Source: Burkholderiales bacterium GJ-E10 (GTDB lineage: Bacteria; Pseudomonadota; Gammaproteobacteria; Burkholderiales; Burkholderiaceae_F). Taken from it: DNA of 64,000 nucleotides. Position numbers and translations under genes: made by a program. The stretch covers positions 697,520-761,519 of the forward strand of contig AP014683.1 of assembly GCA_000828975.1 (NCBI GenBank). Reading direction: 5' to 3'. Positions 1 to 7,361 of the stretch are shown one piece after another. How positions within the stretch are numbered: the stretch's first letter is position 1; every line of letters begins with the position of its first letter. Below the pieces are notes generated by a model, which saw only the letters and a program-made list of their open reading frames with translations, did not search any database and was not told the origin of the DNA.

Positions 1-781
1 GCAGTTCTATGAAGCCGGGTGGATCGTCGAGACGGCGCGCGACACGAAGATTGCGGCGCGCGGCGCGCAGTTTGAGGTTCTGCGCGTCGATTCGCGCATG
101 AACCACTTGATTGTCAAGGGCGCGGACGGCAACGAGCTTCGCGTCGACCCGAAGCGCATTGCGGTCCAGGCTTTTGAAAAAGATCGGCCCGTTTTGCAAG
201 CCGGCGACCGCATCCGCTGGACTCAAAACCACATGCTCCCGGGAACGGACGTGCGGGTCCGCAACGGCCAGCAAGCGACCGTCGAGCGGATCGACGAGCA
301 GGGCACGCACGTGCGCATCGGCGAGGGCACAAAGGCGCAGCGCGTGACCTTCGCGCCGGAGGCGGCGATCAAGGCGACGCACGCCTACGCATCAACCTCG
401 CATGCGGCGCAAGGCAAAACGCAAAACGCGATCATTCACCACAACCCGGACGCCGGGAAACACGGCGCGCGGGAAAGTTATGTCAACGTCACCCGCGCGG
501 TGGACGACATCCACATCTTCACTTCTTCCAAAAACCTCCTGCGCGACTCGGCCGGCGCCGAGCAGAACAAGACGGCCGCGATGGACCTGGAGCGCGACCG
601 CAAAGCCGCGCGCGAGGCGTTTGCCAAAGACCTTGCCGCCATGGCGGCGACGAACCCGCGCAGCATGCCAACCATGGCCGAGCTTGAAGCGAAGCGCCAG
701 GCGGAGGCCGAGGCGCAGCGCCAGGCGGAACTTGCGGCGCAGAAGCAGAAGCCCGGCCGGGACTTCGACCATTCGCGCTGA
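1..781 (+). CDS. traI: Conjugative relaxase/helicase TraI (MobF type), C-terminal part
   Basis: The reading frame is open from base 2, so the N-terminal relaxase domain lies outside the window. The visible 259 residues hold the end of a UvrD/RecD-like helicase. A motif V-like stretch reads YASTSHAAQGKT and a motif VI-like stretch reads YVNVTRAVDD; both are typical of TrwC/TraI proteins that nick the transfer origin and unwind the strand for conjugation. The tail is Ala/Glu/Gln-rich and charged, as in other TraI proteins. The stop at 779-781 is followed within a few bases by an ICE-type promoter. Family assignment is good; relaxase activity cannot be judged without the N-terminus. Confidence 0.8.
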   Translation, partial: QFYEAGWIVETARDTKIAARGAQFEVLRVDSRMNHLIVKGADGNELRVDPKRIAVQAFEKDRPVLQAGDRIRWTQNHMLPGTDVRVRNGQQATVERIDEQGTHVRIGEGTKAQRVTFAPEAAIKATHAYASTSHAAQGKTQNAIIHHNPDAGKHGARESYVNVTRAVDDIHIFTSSKNLLRDSAGAEQNKTAAMDLERDRKAAREAFAKDLAAMAATNPRSMPTMAELEAKRQAEAEAQRQAELAAQKQKPGRDFDHSR

Positions 782-784
782 CCG

Positions 785-829
785 CTGACAGCGCGCCGCG
801 CGAAGTTGTGAGTCCCGGAATTTTCCGGG
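785..829 (+). promoter_or_regulatory. ICE-type promoter with +1 stem-loop, copy 1
   Basis: CTGACA (785-790), a 16-nt GC-rich spacer and TGTGAG (807-812) match the promoter block found seven times in the ICE halves. It is followed by CCCGGAA (814-820) pairing with TTCCGGG (823-829). A Shine-Dalgarno AGGAGA and the ATG at 846 follow. Promoter activity is inferred from recurrence and position. Confidence 0.6.
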
Positions 830-892
830 CGACCAGGAGAAGCCAATGAGCATTTATCGAAAGTTCCGGCCGGATCGCCGGATCGACAACAA

Positions 893-923
893 GAAAGGCC
901 CCGCCGGGCCGCGCGGGCCTTTC
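893..923 (+). terminator. Hairpin between traI and the lipoprotein gene
   Basis: GAAAGGCCCCGC (893-904) pairs with GCGGGCCTTTC (913-923) with one bulged C. The A-rich left arm and T-rich right end resemble a bidirectional intrinsic terminator, but the T-run is short. It lies inside an in-frame N-terminal extension of the next gene, so it may instead be part of a leader. Confidence 0.4.
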
Positions 924-977
924 GGCCCAGCGAAGCCCGACAAGCATCCCGTTCCAACCCCCAACAGGAGAAACACT

Positions 978-1208
978 ATGCGCAAGACCATCCTCGCCGC
1001 CGCCGTTGCGGCGGTTCTGACCGCCGCGTGCGCCTCGCCGGACTTGTCCGGCGACCACTACAGCGCGAGCGACACCGGCACCGCGGTTGCGGTCCAGCAG
1101 GCGGAAAGGGGCGTGGTCTTCACGCCCGGCCAAGCCGTGCTCGTCACGATGGTCAACGGCCGCCAGCGAGTCGAACCGCTGCAAACCCAGCCCATCGCGA
1201 AACGATAA
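978..1208 (+). CDS. Small ICE lipoprotein (SlyB/Pcp-like start)
   Basis: The 76-residue product has a lipoprotein signal: a Lys-containing N-terminus, a hydrophobic Ala/Val run and the lipobox LTAAC. The mature part begins much like the N-terminal region of SlyB/Pcp outer-membrane lipoproteins but lacks their glycine-zipper domain. The start at 978 was chosen because it puts the signal peptide at the N-terminus and follows AGGAG. An in-frame ATG at 846 also has a good ribosome site and sits behind the ICE promoter; it would add 44 Pro/Arg-rich residues before the signal. A role in the envelope part of the conjugation machine is a guess from context. Confidence 0.6.
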   Translation: MRKTILAAAVAAVLTAACASPDLSGDHYSASDTGTAVAVQQAERGVVFTPGQAVLVTMVNGRQRVEPLQTQPIAKR

Positions 1209-1249
1209 CCCCACCACAGATAACCCCACCACAACCAGGAGCACACAAC

Positions 1250-1600
1250 ATGAATGGAATTTTCATTGGACCGGGCGCGGCGGACGAGGGCGGCGTGGCT
1301 CACGCCGCCGAGGTCCACACCCGCATCGCGGTGGCGCGGAACGCCTTGCTTGCCGCCGACAGCGCTCCGACCATCCGGCTGATGGTTGAGTCAAACGAGT
1401 CCATCTTGGCTGCCGCCTGCCCCGACGCCGACAGCGCGGCGGAGCTTATCCACTTTGCACTCGCGCAAGTCGAGCGGCGCGCGGGGATGAAGGCCAGCCG
1501 CTACCTCGCGGCGACGCAGATCGCGGTCCGCATCGCCGAGCACGCCATTGTCAAAGAGTTTTGGACCCGGCGCGAAGGGGCGAGCTATGCGAAAAATTGA
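1250..1600 (+). CDS. ICE hypothetical protein, 116 aa
   Basis: No family was recognised. The product is soluble-looking, Ala-rich and probably mostly helical, with no signal or membrane segment. The start at 1250 follows an AGGAG at good spacing. Its 3' end overlaps the next gene (start 1587) by 14 bases, suggesting translational coupling. It belongs to a tight run of small genes between traI and the DotA/TraY gene, so a conjugation-related role is possible but unproven. Confidence 0.6.
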   Translation: MNGIFIGPGAADEGGVAHAAEVHTRIAVARNALLAADSAPTIRLMVESNESILAAACPDADSAAELIHFALAQVERRAGMKASRYLAATQIAVRIAEHAIVKEFWTRREGASYAKN

Positions 1601-1757
1601 ACTCCCCCCCGTTGCGCACGGCCTCGGGCGCGTGCTTGGGAATCCCGCCTTCCTCGGCCGGGTGCCGCGGATCATTGCGATTGGCTTGGTGGTCCTGATG
1701 TTCTATCAGCACCCGAGCGACATCGGCGCGCTGCTTTTCGGGACGCCCATCAAATGA
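1587..1757 (+). CDS. Small membrane protein, 56 aa
   Basis: One hydrophobic segment (about residues 26-43, IIAIGLVVLMF region) is preceded by Arg residues, predicting a single-pass inner-membrane protein. The gene overlaps its upstream neighbour by 14 bases and the downstream one by 4 (the next ATG is at 1754), so it is probably co-translated in the ICE transfer-region operon. No family recognised. Confidence 0.6.
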   Translation: MRKIELPPVAHGLGRVLGNPAFLGRVPRIIAIGLVVLMFYQHPSDIGALLFGTPIK

Positions 1758-2281
1758 ACGCCGCCCAGCCAAAAACTCAGGCCGAAACCGCGCTTCAGTT
1801 GAAACTGCGGCGCGCCTTTGGCTACTTCCATGTCGGCCTTGCCGGCGCGGCGGTCGGCGGCGCGCTCGCGCTGCTGATCCCGCCGGCGCAGTGGACCATC
1901 GCGTCCGTGGAATACACGCGCGACGCACTTCTGCGCGAGGTCGGGCTTTTCCCGCCGCTCGGGCCGCCTGGCATGACCATTCCCGGCCTCATCAATGGAT
2001 GGCTGTGGCGGCAATGGCAATGGATGAACGCCTGGCCCGCGGATCCGTGGCGGCAGATCTGGATCCATGTCGGCATCTATTTGTTCACCGGTGTTGTCTG
2101 CGGCGCTTGGCTTGCGACCATGGTCCGGATCCTAGTGATCCGTCGCCTCGAGGGTCCACGCAAACAGAAACAGCCGAAGGAGGAGGTCGAGCAGAAGGTC
2201 GTGCGCGGTGCCGATGATGACATTGCGCAGTTCGACGCTCGCCTTGCGGCGCTGATCGAAAAAGAGAGGAACCAAAAATGA
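1754..2281 (+). CDS. Two-helix membrane protein of the ICE transfer region
   Basis: The 175-residue product has two predicted membrane segments: residues about 25-45 (HVGLAGAAVGGALALLIPPA) and about 100-123 (IWIHVGIYLFTGVVCGAWLA). A Trp-rich extracytoplasmic loop lies between them and a charged Lys/Glu cytoplasmic tail follows. It is coupled by 4-base overlaps to genes on both sides. Topology and context fit an accessory inner-membrane part of a type IV secretion/conjugation system; no named family was recognised. Confidence 0.6.
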   Translation: MNAAQPKTQAETALQLKLRRAFGYFHVGLAGAAVGGALALLIPPAQWTIASVEYTRDALLREVGLFPPLGPPGMTIPGLINGWLWRQWQWMNAWPADPWRQIWIHVGIYLFTGVVCGAWLATMVRILVIRRLEGPRKQKQPKEEVEQKVVRGADDDIAQFDARLAALIEKERNQK

Positions 2282-2538
2282 GTCTGATGGATTTTCTGCA
2301 CTTCCTGCACATCGGCAAGGAAGTCTTTGGCGGCGAGCGCAATTTGACCGAAGAAAAACTTGAGGCGAAGGAGGGCGCTAGGCTGCGGGCCGAGGGCGCA
2401 AAGGCCGACGCGGCGCAGGCCCGGGCCGACGACCGATTCAGCGGTGAGCGCGCCCGGATCGCGCAGCAACCACTCCGCCCGCGCGTTCAACAGCAAATCG
2501 CCGAGCGCGCGCGCAACCTCCCGGGGAGAGAGCGATGA
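2278..2538 (+). CDS. Small charged ICE protein, 86 aa
   Basis: After a short hydrophobic N-terminus (MDFLHFLHIGKEVFGG) the product is Ala/Arg/Glu-rich and probably one long helix or coiled coil. ATG overlaps the upstream stop by 4 bases, and its own stop overlaps the next ATG by 4, so it is one cistron of a coupled series. Function unknown. Confidence 0.55.
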   Translation: MSLMDFLHFLHIGKEVFGGERNLTEEKLEAKEGARLRAEGAKADAAQARADDRFSGERARIAQQPLRPRVQQQIAERARNLPGRER

Positions 2539-2735
2539 ACGCGAAGAAAGAGCCGGTCGATTCCGGGCGCGCGGAGTTCAATGAGGCGATGGCCCGGCAG
2601 GAGGCTGGCTTCTGGGCGCGATTGATGAACTGGCGCCCGCGCAATACCCCGTCGGCTGAGGCCGGCCGGCAAGAGGTCATCGCCGACATCGAGCGGGGCG
2701 CGGCGAAGTTGCGCGAGATGGATCGTGGGCGCTGA
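2535..2735 (+). CDS. Small ICE protein, 66 aa
   Basis: Last gene of the 4-base-overlap series. The product is charged, with one amphipathic stretch around FWARLMNWRPRN and no signal peptide. Its stop (2733-2735) lies inside the -35 region of the next ICE promoter (2732-2737), so the promoter overlaps the gene end. Function unknown. Confidence 0.55.
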   Translation: MNAKKEPVDSGRAEFNEAMARQEAGFWARLMNWRPRNTPSAEAGRQEVIADIERGAAKLREMDRGR

Positions 2736-2779
2736 CAGCGGGCGGCGCGAATGTATAGGGCGGGCGCAATTCCGCGCCC
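2732..2779 (+). promoter_or_regulatory. ICE-type promoter with +1 stem-loop, copy 2
   Basis: CTGACA (2732-2737), a 16-nt spacer and TATAGG (2754-2759). GGGCGC (2762-2767) pairs with GCGCCC (2774-2779) around AATTCC. The same 18-base hairpin recurs exactly at 8180-8197 behind copy 5. It drives the gene at 2812. Confidence 0.65.
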
Positions 2780-2811
2780 AGCCCCGACGCCGACCGGAGA
2801 AGGAGAAAACC

Positions 2812-3075
2812 ATGTCCGAAGAAAACCAAGCCCGCCTGCTCGTAGCCTGCGCGGACAAACTCGAGAAGCACGCCGCGCGGGCCATCAGCAATTGCGCCTC
2901 GGCACGCCGCGCCGAGCGTGGCTTTTGGGGGCGAATCCTCGCCAATTGGCACATGCGTTGGGCGATTGGCGACCTGGACCGGATCGCGCAATGCGCGGCG
3001 ATCCTGCGCATGGTCGCGTCGGGAGGCGCGACGGCGGACGAGATCGAATCGGCGCTCCGCGCCGTCGGGCGCTGA
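2812..3075 (+). CDS. Small helical ICE protein, 87 aa
   Basis: Short soluble protein rich in Ala, Arg and Cys, with the central stretch GFWGRILANWHMRWAIGDLD. The start at 2812 follows AAGGAG. It has its own ICE-type promoter (copy 2), and the next promoter begins inside its stop codon. It shares with the 2535-2735 product a GFW.R...NW pattern, so the two may be distantly related paralogues. Function unknown. Confidence 0.6.
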   Translation: MSEENQARLLVACADKLEKHAARAISNCASARRAERGFWGRILANWHMRWAIGDLDRIAQCAAILRMVASGGATADEIESALRAVGR

Positions 3076-3120
3076 CAGCGCGCGGCGCGTATCTATAGAA
3101 GCCCCCGACGGTCGGGGGCT
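3072..3120 (+). promoter_or_regulatory. ICE-type promoter with +1 stem-loop, copy 3
   Basis: CTGACA (3072-3077), a 16-nt spacer and TATAGA (3094-3099). It runs directly into a near-perfect palindrome, AGCCCCCGAC (3100-3109) against GTCGGGGGCT (3111-3120). AGGAG and the ATG at 3144 follow. This copy has the best match to a sigma-70 -10 box. Confidence 0.65.
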
Positions 3121-3143
3121 CCACAACCAACAGGAGCGGAACA

Positions 3144-3353
3144 ATGGACGGCGAAACGAAGCAAAAAATTGGATGGTGCGCAGGCGTTATCGAGGGCGAA
3201 AGCGAAACCGCCCTGTCCATACTCGAGAAGTCGGGTGGATCCATGAGCCTCGCGTGCCGCGTCCGCTTGCGCGAGGCGCTGATGAACACGTCGCGACATG
3301 CGGGAACGATCCGCCGGCACCTGGACGGCGCTCCCGCCACCCTTCAGGAGTGA
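3144..3353 (+). CDS. Small ICE protein, 69 aa
   Basis: Soluble, helix-rich product with no recognised family. ATG is preceded by AGGAG, and the gene has its own promoter and hairpin leader (copy 3). The next ATG (3361) is only 7 bases past the stop, so the membrane protein downstream and probably the DotA/TraY gene share this transcript. Confidence 0.6.
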   Translation: MDGETKQKIGWCAGVIEGESETALSILEKSGGSMSLACRVRLREALMNTSRHAGTIRRHLDGAPATLQE

Positions 3354-3360
3354 TCTGGTC

Positions 3361-3741
3361 ATGCGTACCCTCAATTTTGCAGAATCGCGGATCGTCGCCG
3401 ACCTCCTGCGCGCCCCCGGCGTTGACCGCGATCACCGCGTTCCCCCTGCGCGCCGCGCTCTGGGCCTCGCGCGCAGGTGGCTTGTGCGGCATCGCGATTC
3501 GATCCCGCAATACGCCTTCTTCTTCGCGGTCGCGTTCCTGTTCCTCGAACTCTGGCAAACGCCCGGCGGGCGGATCGGGCTTGAACTGGGCGCATTTTTG
3601 GGAATTTTCGCAATCCCTAAACTGATTTGGGTTTCCGCGCAGGCCCGCCGCGCGCGCCGCGAACGCGAGGCTCGCGAGCGTCAACAACAGCAAGAATTGA
3701 TCAATTTCGTGCGCTTGATTCGGCGCGCCGACGAGGAGTAA
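3361..3741 (+). CDS. Membrane protein upstream of DotA/TraY gene
   Basis: 126 residues; the start at 3361 follows an AGGAG. A hydrophobic stretch (about residues 47-85: YAFFFAVAFLFLELW, then LGAFLGIFAIPKLIWV) suggests two close membrane helices, followed by a strongly basic Arg/Glu/Gln tail. It lies 2 bases before the DotA/TraY start, so the two are very likely co-expressed. In IncI/Dot-Icm-type systems small membrane proteins accompany DotA/TraY; no specific homology was recognised. Confidence 0.6.
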   Translation: MRTLNFAESRIVADLLRAPGVDRDHRVPPARRALGLARRWLVRHRDSIPQYAFFFAVAFLFLELWQTPGGRIGLELGAFLGIFAIPKLIWVSAQARRARREREARERQQQQELINFVRLIRRADEE

Positions 3742-3743
3742 CC

Positions 3744-5888
3744 ATGCTCACCCCTTCTCCAAATGATGTGTCTGTCCAGTTGCTCAACAAGGTTTTGGGA
3801 GTCGGCTGGGACCAATGGGCCACGGGGTCAGCGCCGGCCGGGGCGGGCAGCATCCTCGCCACGATGTTTAGCAGTCTGAACATCGCACTGATGAGTCTCG
3901 CCGGGGTGGTCCTGATTTACACCCACGTGCGCGGCACCGCCGACGTCGCCCGCACCGGCGCATCGAGGGTCAACACCTGGACTTTCATCCGCCAATCGCT
4001 CGCAATGATGTTGCTTGCTCCGCTCCCTGGGGCCGCTGGCCTGAACGTGCTGCAAGTGCTGGTGATGGCGACCTGCAGCATGAGCATTGGCTTGGCCGAT
4101 GACGTCTGGAATTCCGGCGTTTCGTACGTTGCGAGCAACGGCGGCCAAGTCTCGCCCCCGGCCACCACCATCCATCTGCCCGAGGATGTCGTCGCTGGCA
4201 TGCTGCAAAGCGCCGTGATTGCCAAGGGTTTGACCGCCGAGGGTTACGCCGTAACGCCGTTCACCACCCCGATCATGGGCGGCCCGAGTTCCATCGGCAG
4301 CGGCGCGGGATCAATCAGTACCGGCGATCAAACGGGGTTCGTCGCGGGCTACCGGGCGACAGGCGCGAGCGGAAAGATTGCCCCGCAAGGCATCGGCACC
4401 GTGACCGTGCGCTGCACGCCGGCGGTGTGTGGTGCCGTCTCGCAGGGGCTCGCGGCTGCCGAAAACGCGGTCGCGAGCGCGGCACAGGCCGCATGGAGTT
4501 GGACTACGCCCGGGCAAAACGGCACGCCGATCCCTGCGGGGCTTGTGCAGCAAGTGCAGGCGGTCTACGCGAATGCGGTTCAGGGCGCGATTGCGGCGAA
4601 TCTCAACGCAGCAAATTCGGGTCTCGCGCAGAGCTTGCGCGATTTCCAAACAGCAGCGCAGCAGCAGGGTTGGGCGACGGCAGGACTCTACTTCTTCAAT
4701 TTGGCGAAGTGGAACTCGGCGGCGGACGCGAACAGCGCGACGGTCAGTTACCACGCATTCGACCCGGCCACGCTCTCAGGCTCGATGTCGGGCTCGATGT
4801 CGGCCGCGATTGCGGAGGTGGACAGCTACATGCAAAGCGAACAAGCCACGGCCATCGGCGGCGCGACGACGCTCTCCGCCATGGGCGCGCAAGCGCTCCC
4901 GGGCGGGGCGTGCCCCAGCGCGTTCAGCGGCGCGTGGGCCTGGTTTAGCTGTGAAGCGAGCGCGCCGGCATTGATGTTCAACTCGAATGCCGCCGCAGCA
5001 ATGACCGGACCGAACCCCATCGGGGCTTTGCAGGCGCTTGGGGCCGACACGATCTCCGAGGCCGAGGCGGCCGGCACCGCATACATTGCAGTGCGCAGCG
5101 GCGCGGCCAGCGCGCTGTATGCGGCGACCGGAGCCCAAAGAGCCGCTGACAGCGTTCCGGTCTTCGGGTCGATCGGTGGAGTCGTAGGCGCTGCGGCCGG
5201 CAGCGTGGCGGCCGGCGTGAGGGAATCGCTGCGGTCGATTGGCCCATATCTGCTCGGGGCGCTCACGGCGACGCTCGCGTCCGCGGCGGTCGCGGCCTAC
5301 TATCTGCCGCTCTTGCCGGCGGTCATCTACACGCTTGCAGTCGTCGGCTGGGGCATCGTGGTGCTGGAAATGCTCGTGGCGGCTCCCTTGTGGGCGTTTT
5401 GCCACGTGCTCCCGGAGGGCGATGGCATGATGGGCTCATCGGCGCGGGCGGGGTACTTTCATCTCCTCGACGTCTTGGCCCGACCGACGCTCCTGGTCTT
5501 CGGGTTCTTTCTCGCAATTTTGGCGACCAACGGAGGCGTCTGGTTTGTCGGCAGCGTCATGCAGGTAGCGTTCGCATCGGCACAGTCTGGCTCCGTCACC
5601 GGCGTGATCGGCGAAACGGCGGAATTCGTTATCCTCATCGGCGCGATTTTCGCAACCGTGACAATTTGCGTGCGCCTGATCTCGCTCGTGCCGACCACCG
5701 TCATGCGCTGGATGGGGCAATCGCTTGGCATCGACTCGGGAGAGCGTGCGGCCGAAGGCCATATCAATGCTGCCGCGATGATGGTGTCGCGCACCGGCGC
5801 AGGCGCTGCCGGCGATGCGGCACGCGCCGCGATGCAGCAGCCCGACAAGCCGCAGCACAAGGCGCCGCCGGCGCAGGCTCAGGAGTAG
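3744..5888 (+). CDS. traY: DotA/TraY-family type IV secretion membrane protein
   Basis: 714 residues. Hydrophobic segments occur near the N-terminus (about 36-55 and 82-110), followed by a large Gly/Ala/Ser-rich extracytoplasmic region. At least five more helices lie in the last third (for example the YLPLLPAVIYTLAVVGWGIVVL region). This layout, and motifs such as PLWAFCHVLPEGDGMMG, are typical of the DotA/TraY family of Dot/Icm and IncI conjugation systems, a polytopic inner-membrane component. The start at 3744 follows GAGGAG. It ends the transfer operon ahead of the terminator at 6065. The family call is confident; the rest of the secretion system must lie left of the window. Confidence 0.8.
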   Translation: MLTPSPNDVSVQLLNKVLGVGWDQWATGSAPAGAGSILATMFSSLNIALMSLAGVVLIYTHVRGTADVARTGASRVNTWTFIRQSLAMMLLAPLPGAAGLNVLQVLVMATCSMSIGLADDVWNSGVSYVASNGGQVSPPATTIHLPEDVVAGMLQSAVIAKGLTAEGYAVTPFTTPIMGGPSSIGSGAGSISTGDQTGFVAGYRATGASGKIAPQGIGTVTVRCTPAVCGAVSQGLAAAENAVASAAQAAWSWTTPGQNGTPIPAGLVQQVQAVYANAVQGAIAANLNAANSGLAQSLRDFQTAAQQQGWATAGLYFFNLAKWNSAADANSATVSYHAFDPATLSGSMSGSMSAAIAEVDSYMQSEQATAIGGATTLSAMGAQALPGGACPSAFSGAWAWFSCEASAPALMFNSNAAAAMTGPNPIGALQALGADTISEAEAAGTAYIAVRSGAASALYAATGAQRAADSVPVFGSIGGVVGAAAGSVAAGVRESLRSIGPYLLGALTATLASAAVAAYYLPLLPAVIYTLAVVGWGIVVLEMLVAAPLWAFCHVLPEGDGMMGSSARAGYFHLLDVLARPTLLVFGFFLAILATNGGVWFVGSVMQVAFASAQSGSVTGVIGETAEFVILIGAIFATVTICVRLISLVPTTVMRWMGQSLGIDSGERAAEGHINAAAMMVSRTGAGAAGDAARAAMQQPDKPQHKAPPAQAQE

Positions 5889-5920
5889 AGGTATATTTCC
5901 GCAAACGACGGGAGGCAACC

Positions 5921-6046
5921 TTGATCATCATCGACGATTTCCTTCTCATCGGCATCGGCATCCCGCTGGCCTTCTCGCCCATCTTCATCTTGAAGCACTG
6001 GCTTATCGCCCGGCGCCGCGCCCGCGAGATCGCTGCGGACAAATAG
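5921..6046 (+). CDS. 41-aa membrane microprotein, paralogue A
   Basis: TTG start after GGGAGG. The product is one hydrophobic helix (FLLIGIGIPLAFSPIFIL) followed by a basic tail (ARRRAREIAADK). Its first 26 codons are identical in DNA to the microprotein gene at 6395, but the tails differ. It sits 32 bases after the DotA/TraY gene and before a terminator, so it is probably the last cistron of that operon. Function unknown. Confidence 0.55.
   Translation: MIIIDDFLLIGIGIPLAFSPIFILKHWLIARRRAREIAADK
5927..6003 (+). repeat. 77-bp direct repeat, copy A (second copy 6398-6474)
   Basis: Bases 5927-6003 are identical to 6398-6474. The repeat covers almost exactly the membrane helix of two microprotein genes and stops where their tails diverge, so it is a recent partial duplication of a coding unit. 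Confidence 0.85.
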
Positions 6047-6064
6047 CCCTGCGGGATCCCCCTC

Positions 6065-6086
6065 AAAGCCGCCCTCGGGCGGCTTT
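6065..6086 (+). terminator. Terminator after the DotA/TraY operon
   Basis: AAAGCCGCCC (6065-6074) pairs with GGGCGGCTTT (6077-6086) in a strong GC stem with A/T ends, the usual form of a bidirectional intrinsic terminator. Confidence 0.75.
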
Positions 6087-6270
6087 GTCGTATCTAGCGC
6101 GCCACGCCTCGGCAAGCCATCCCACAATCTCACGCGCGGCGGGCCTCGGTAGCGCGCTACGCATCTGCGCGCCACGATCGCCTGATGCCCGCGCCTGCGC
6201 GCGATCATGCCGCGATCCCTGGTTGCTCAACTCGGGATGTTCGCTTCGGCGCGGACAGATCAAGGGGCGG

Positions 6271-6330
6271 AGCGCTTCGCGTTCGCCTGCGCCCGGTCCG
6301 GCTTTGCCGGCTGCGGCCTTGGCCTCACCC
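6271..6330 (+). repeat. 60-bp ICE intergenic repeat (second copy 7621-7680)
   Basis: Identical to 7621-7680. Weaker relatives occur near 6680-6722 and 37049-37092. Each copy ends in a 'ggcctcaccc'-like tail a short way upstream of a gene. It contains CCGG-cttt-GCCGG pairing. Confidence 0.75.
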
Positions 6331-6394
6331 CGTGGATCCGTCCGTCCCGCCTTCGCGCACCGATCCCTATCGCAACCATTCAAGGATCGCAATC

Positions 6395-6493
6395 ATGATC
6401 ATCGACGATTTCCTTCTCATCGGCATCGGCATCCCGCTGGCCTTCTCGCCCATCTTCATCTTGAAGCACTGGCTCCTCTCCCGCCGGCGGTAG
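6395..6493 (+). CDS. 32-aa membrane microprotein, paralogue B
   Basis: ATG start. The product shares the same membrane helix as the 41-aa protein encoded at 5921 and ends in LSRRR. The helix-coding DNA is identical over 77 bp. It stands alone after an intergenic repeat rather than in the transfer operon. A real gene is plausible because coding content is conserved exactly to the end of the helix, but a non-expressed duplicate is also possible. Confidence 0.45.
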   Translation: MIIDDFLLIGIGIPLAFSPIFILKHWLLSRRR

Positions 6494-6803
6494 CCGCCCA
6501 CCAGGAGGCCCGCCAGGGCCGCCTGGGCGGCGCACACCGCACCCCTCAACCCCGCGCCTCATTCCCTGTGCGTGGCCCCCGTTTCCGTGCGCGCGCCCCT
6601 GTGTGGCTTTCCTTCTCCCGGCCGACAACTTCCCGACGCATAGCGCGGTGATCGTCTCCCGCAAGCGGTTCCCTTCGGTTCGCCTGCGCCCGGTTCCTTC
6701 GGACTGCGGCCTTGGTCTCACCACTTGCGCTCGCCTTTCCTCCCCTCGCTTTCCTGCGCCGCGTCGGCTCCGGGAAGCAGGTCAACCAAACAGGGAGGAA
6801 ACC
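6494..6803. other. Non-coding stretch upstream of radC-family gene
   Basis: GC-rich bases with several short palindromes, for example the GGAGG.CCGCCAGG region near 6500. A degenerate copy of the ICE intergenic repeat lies at about 6680-6722. No gene or clear promoter was seen. Confidence 0.4.
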
Positions 6804-7361
6804 ATGCGCAGCACGCAAACCCAACGCACAGGAAATTCGGCGAAACGCAACGTCAAGGGCGCGCCTCACCCGGAAGCAGTTTTGCAAGACGATTTCTTCG
6901 GGTCCCCAACCACAACCGAGCGCATGCGTGAAGATGCGGTGATCGAGCAGGCCAAGCGAATCATCGCCCGCCGACTGAACGGTTCCCGGGTGGAAATGAA
7001 CTCCCCCAAGGACGTTCGCGACTACTTCACGTTGCGCATGCAGCGCGAGCATGAAGTCTTCGCCGTGCTGTTCCTCGACGCTCAGCATCGGCTGATTGCG
7101 TGCGACGAAATATTCCGCGGCACGCTCAACGCGGCGAACGTCTACCCGCGCGAGGTCGTCAAGCAGGCCCTACACCACAACGCCGCCGCCGTGATTCTGG
7201 CGCACAACCATCCTTCCGGCGTGGCCGAACCCAGCCGCGCCGACGAATCCATCACCCAAGCGCTGCAGCGCGCCTTGGCGCTCATCGACGTTCGAGTTCT
7301 CGACCACATCGTCGTAGCGGGCGCGCAGACCACTTCCTTCTCGGACCGCGGCCTGCTGTAG
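6804..7361 (+). CDS. radC: RadC-family JAB/MPN-domain protein
   Basis: 185 residues. The JAB/MPN metal site is intact: AHNHPSGVAEPSRADES carries the HxH...S...D pattern of this family. The N-terminal HhH region of chromosomal RadC is missing, as in the short RadC-like proteins of conjugative elements and genomic islands. The start at 6804 follows GGGAGGAA. Such proteins are common ICE/plasmid accessories, sometimes called anti-restriction-linked, but their biochemical role is unsettled. Confidence 0.85.
   Translation: MRSTQTQRTGNSAKRNVKGAPHPEAVLQDDFFGSPTTTERMREDAVIEQAKRIIARRLNGSRVEMNSPKDVRDYFTLRMQREHEVFAVLFLDAQHRLIACDEIFRGTLNAANVYPREVVKQALHHNAAAVILAHNHPSGVAEPSRADESITQALQRALALIDVRVLDHIVVAGAQTTSFSDRGLL

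Larger units (their letters stand above)
6047..6394. other. Non-coding stretch: terminator plus ICE intergenic repeat
   Basis: The 348 bases contain the terminator at 6065-6086. They also contain a copy of an ICE intergenic sequence: 6271-6330 is identical to 7621-7680, and about 50 bases on the left of each are recognisably related. No gene was seen. Confidence 0.5.

Noticed and set aside
5152-5160. CTGACAGCG inside the DotA/TraY gene as another ICE promoter
   Set aside because: It lacks the conserved GGCGCG spacer, -10 and hairpin, and lies within a long coding region.
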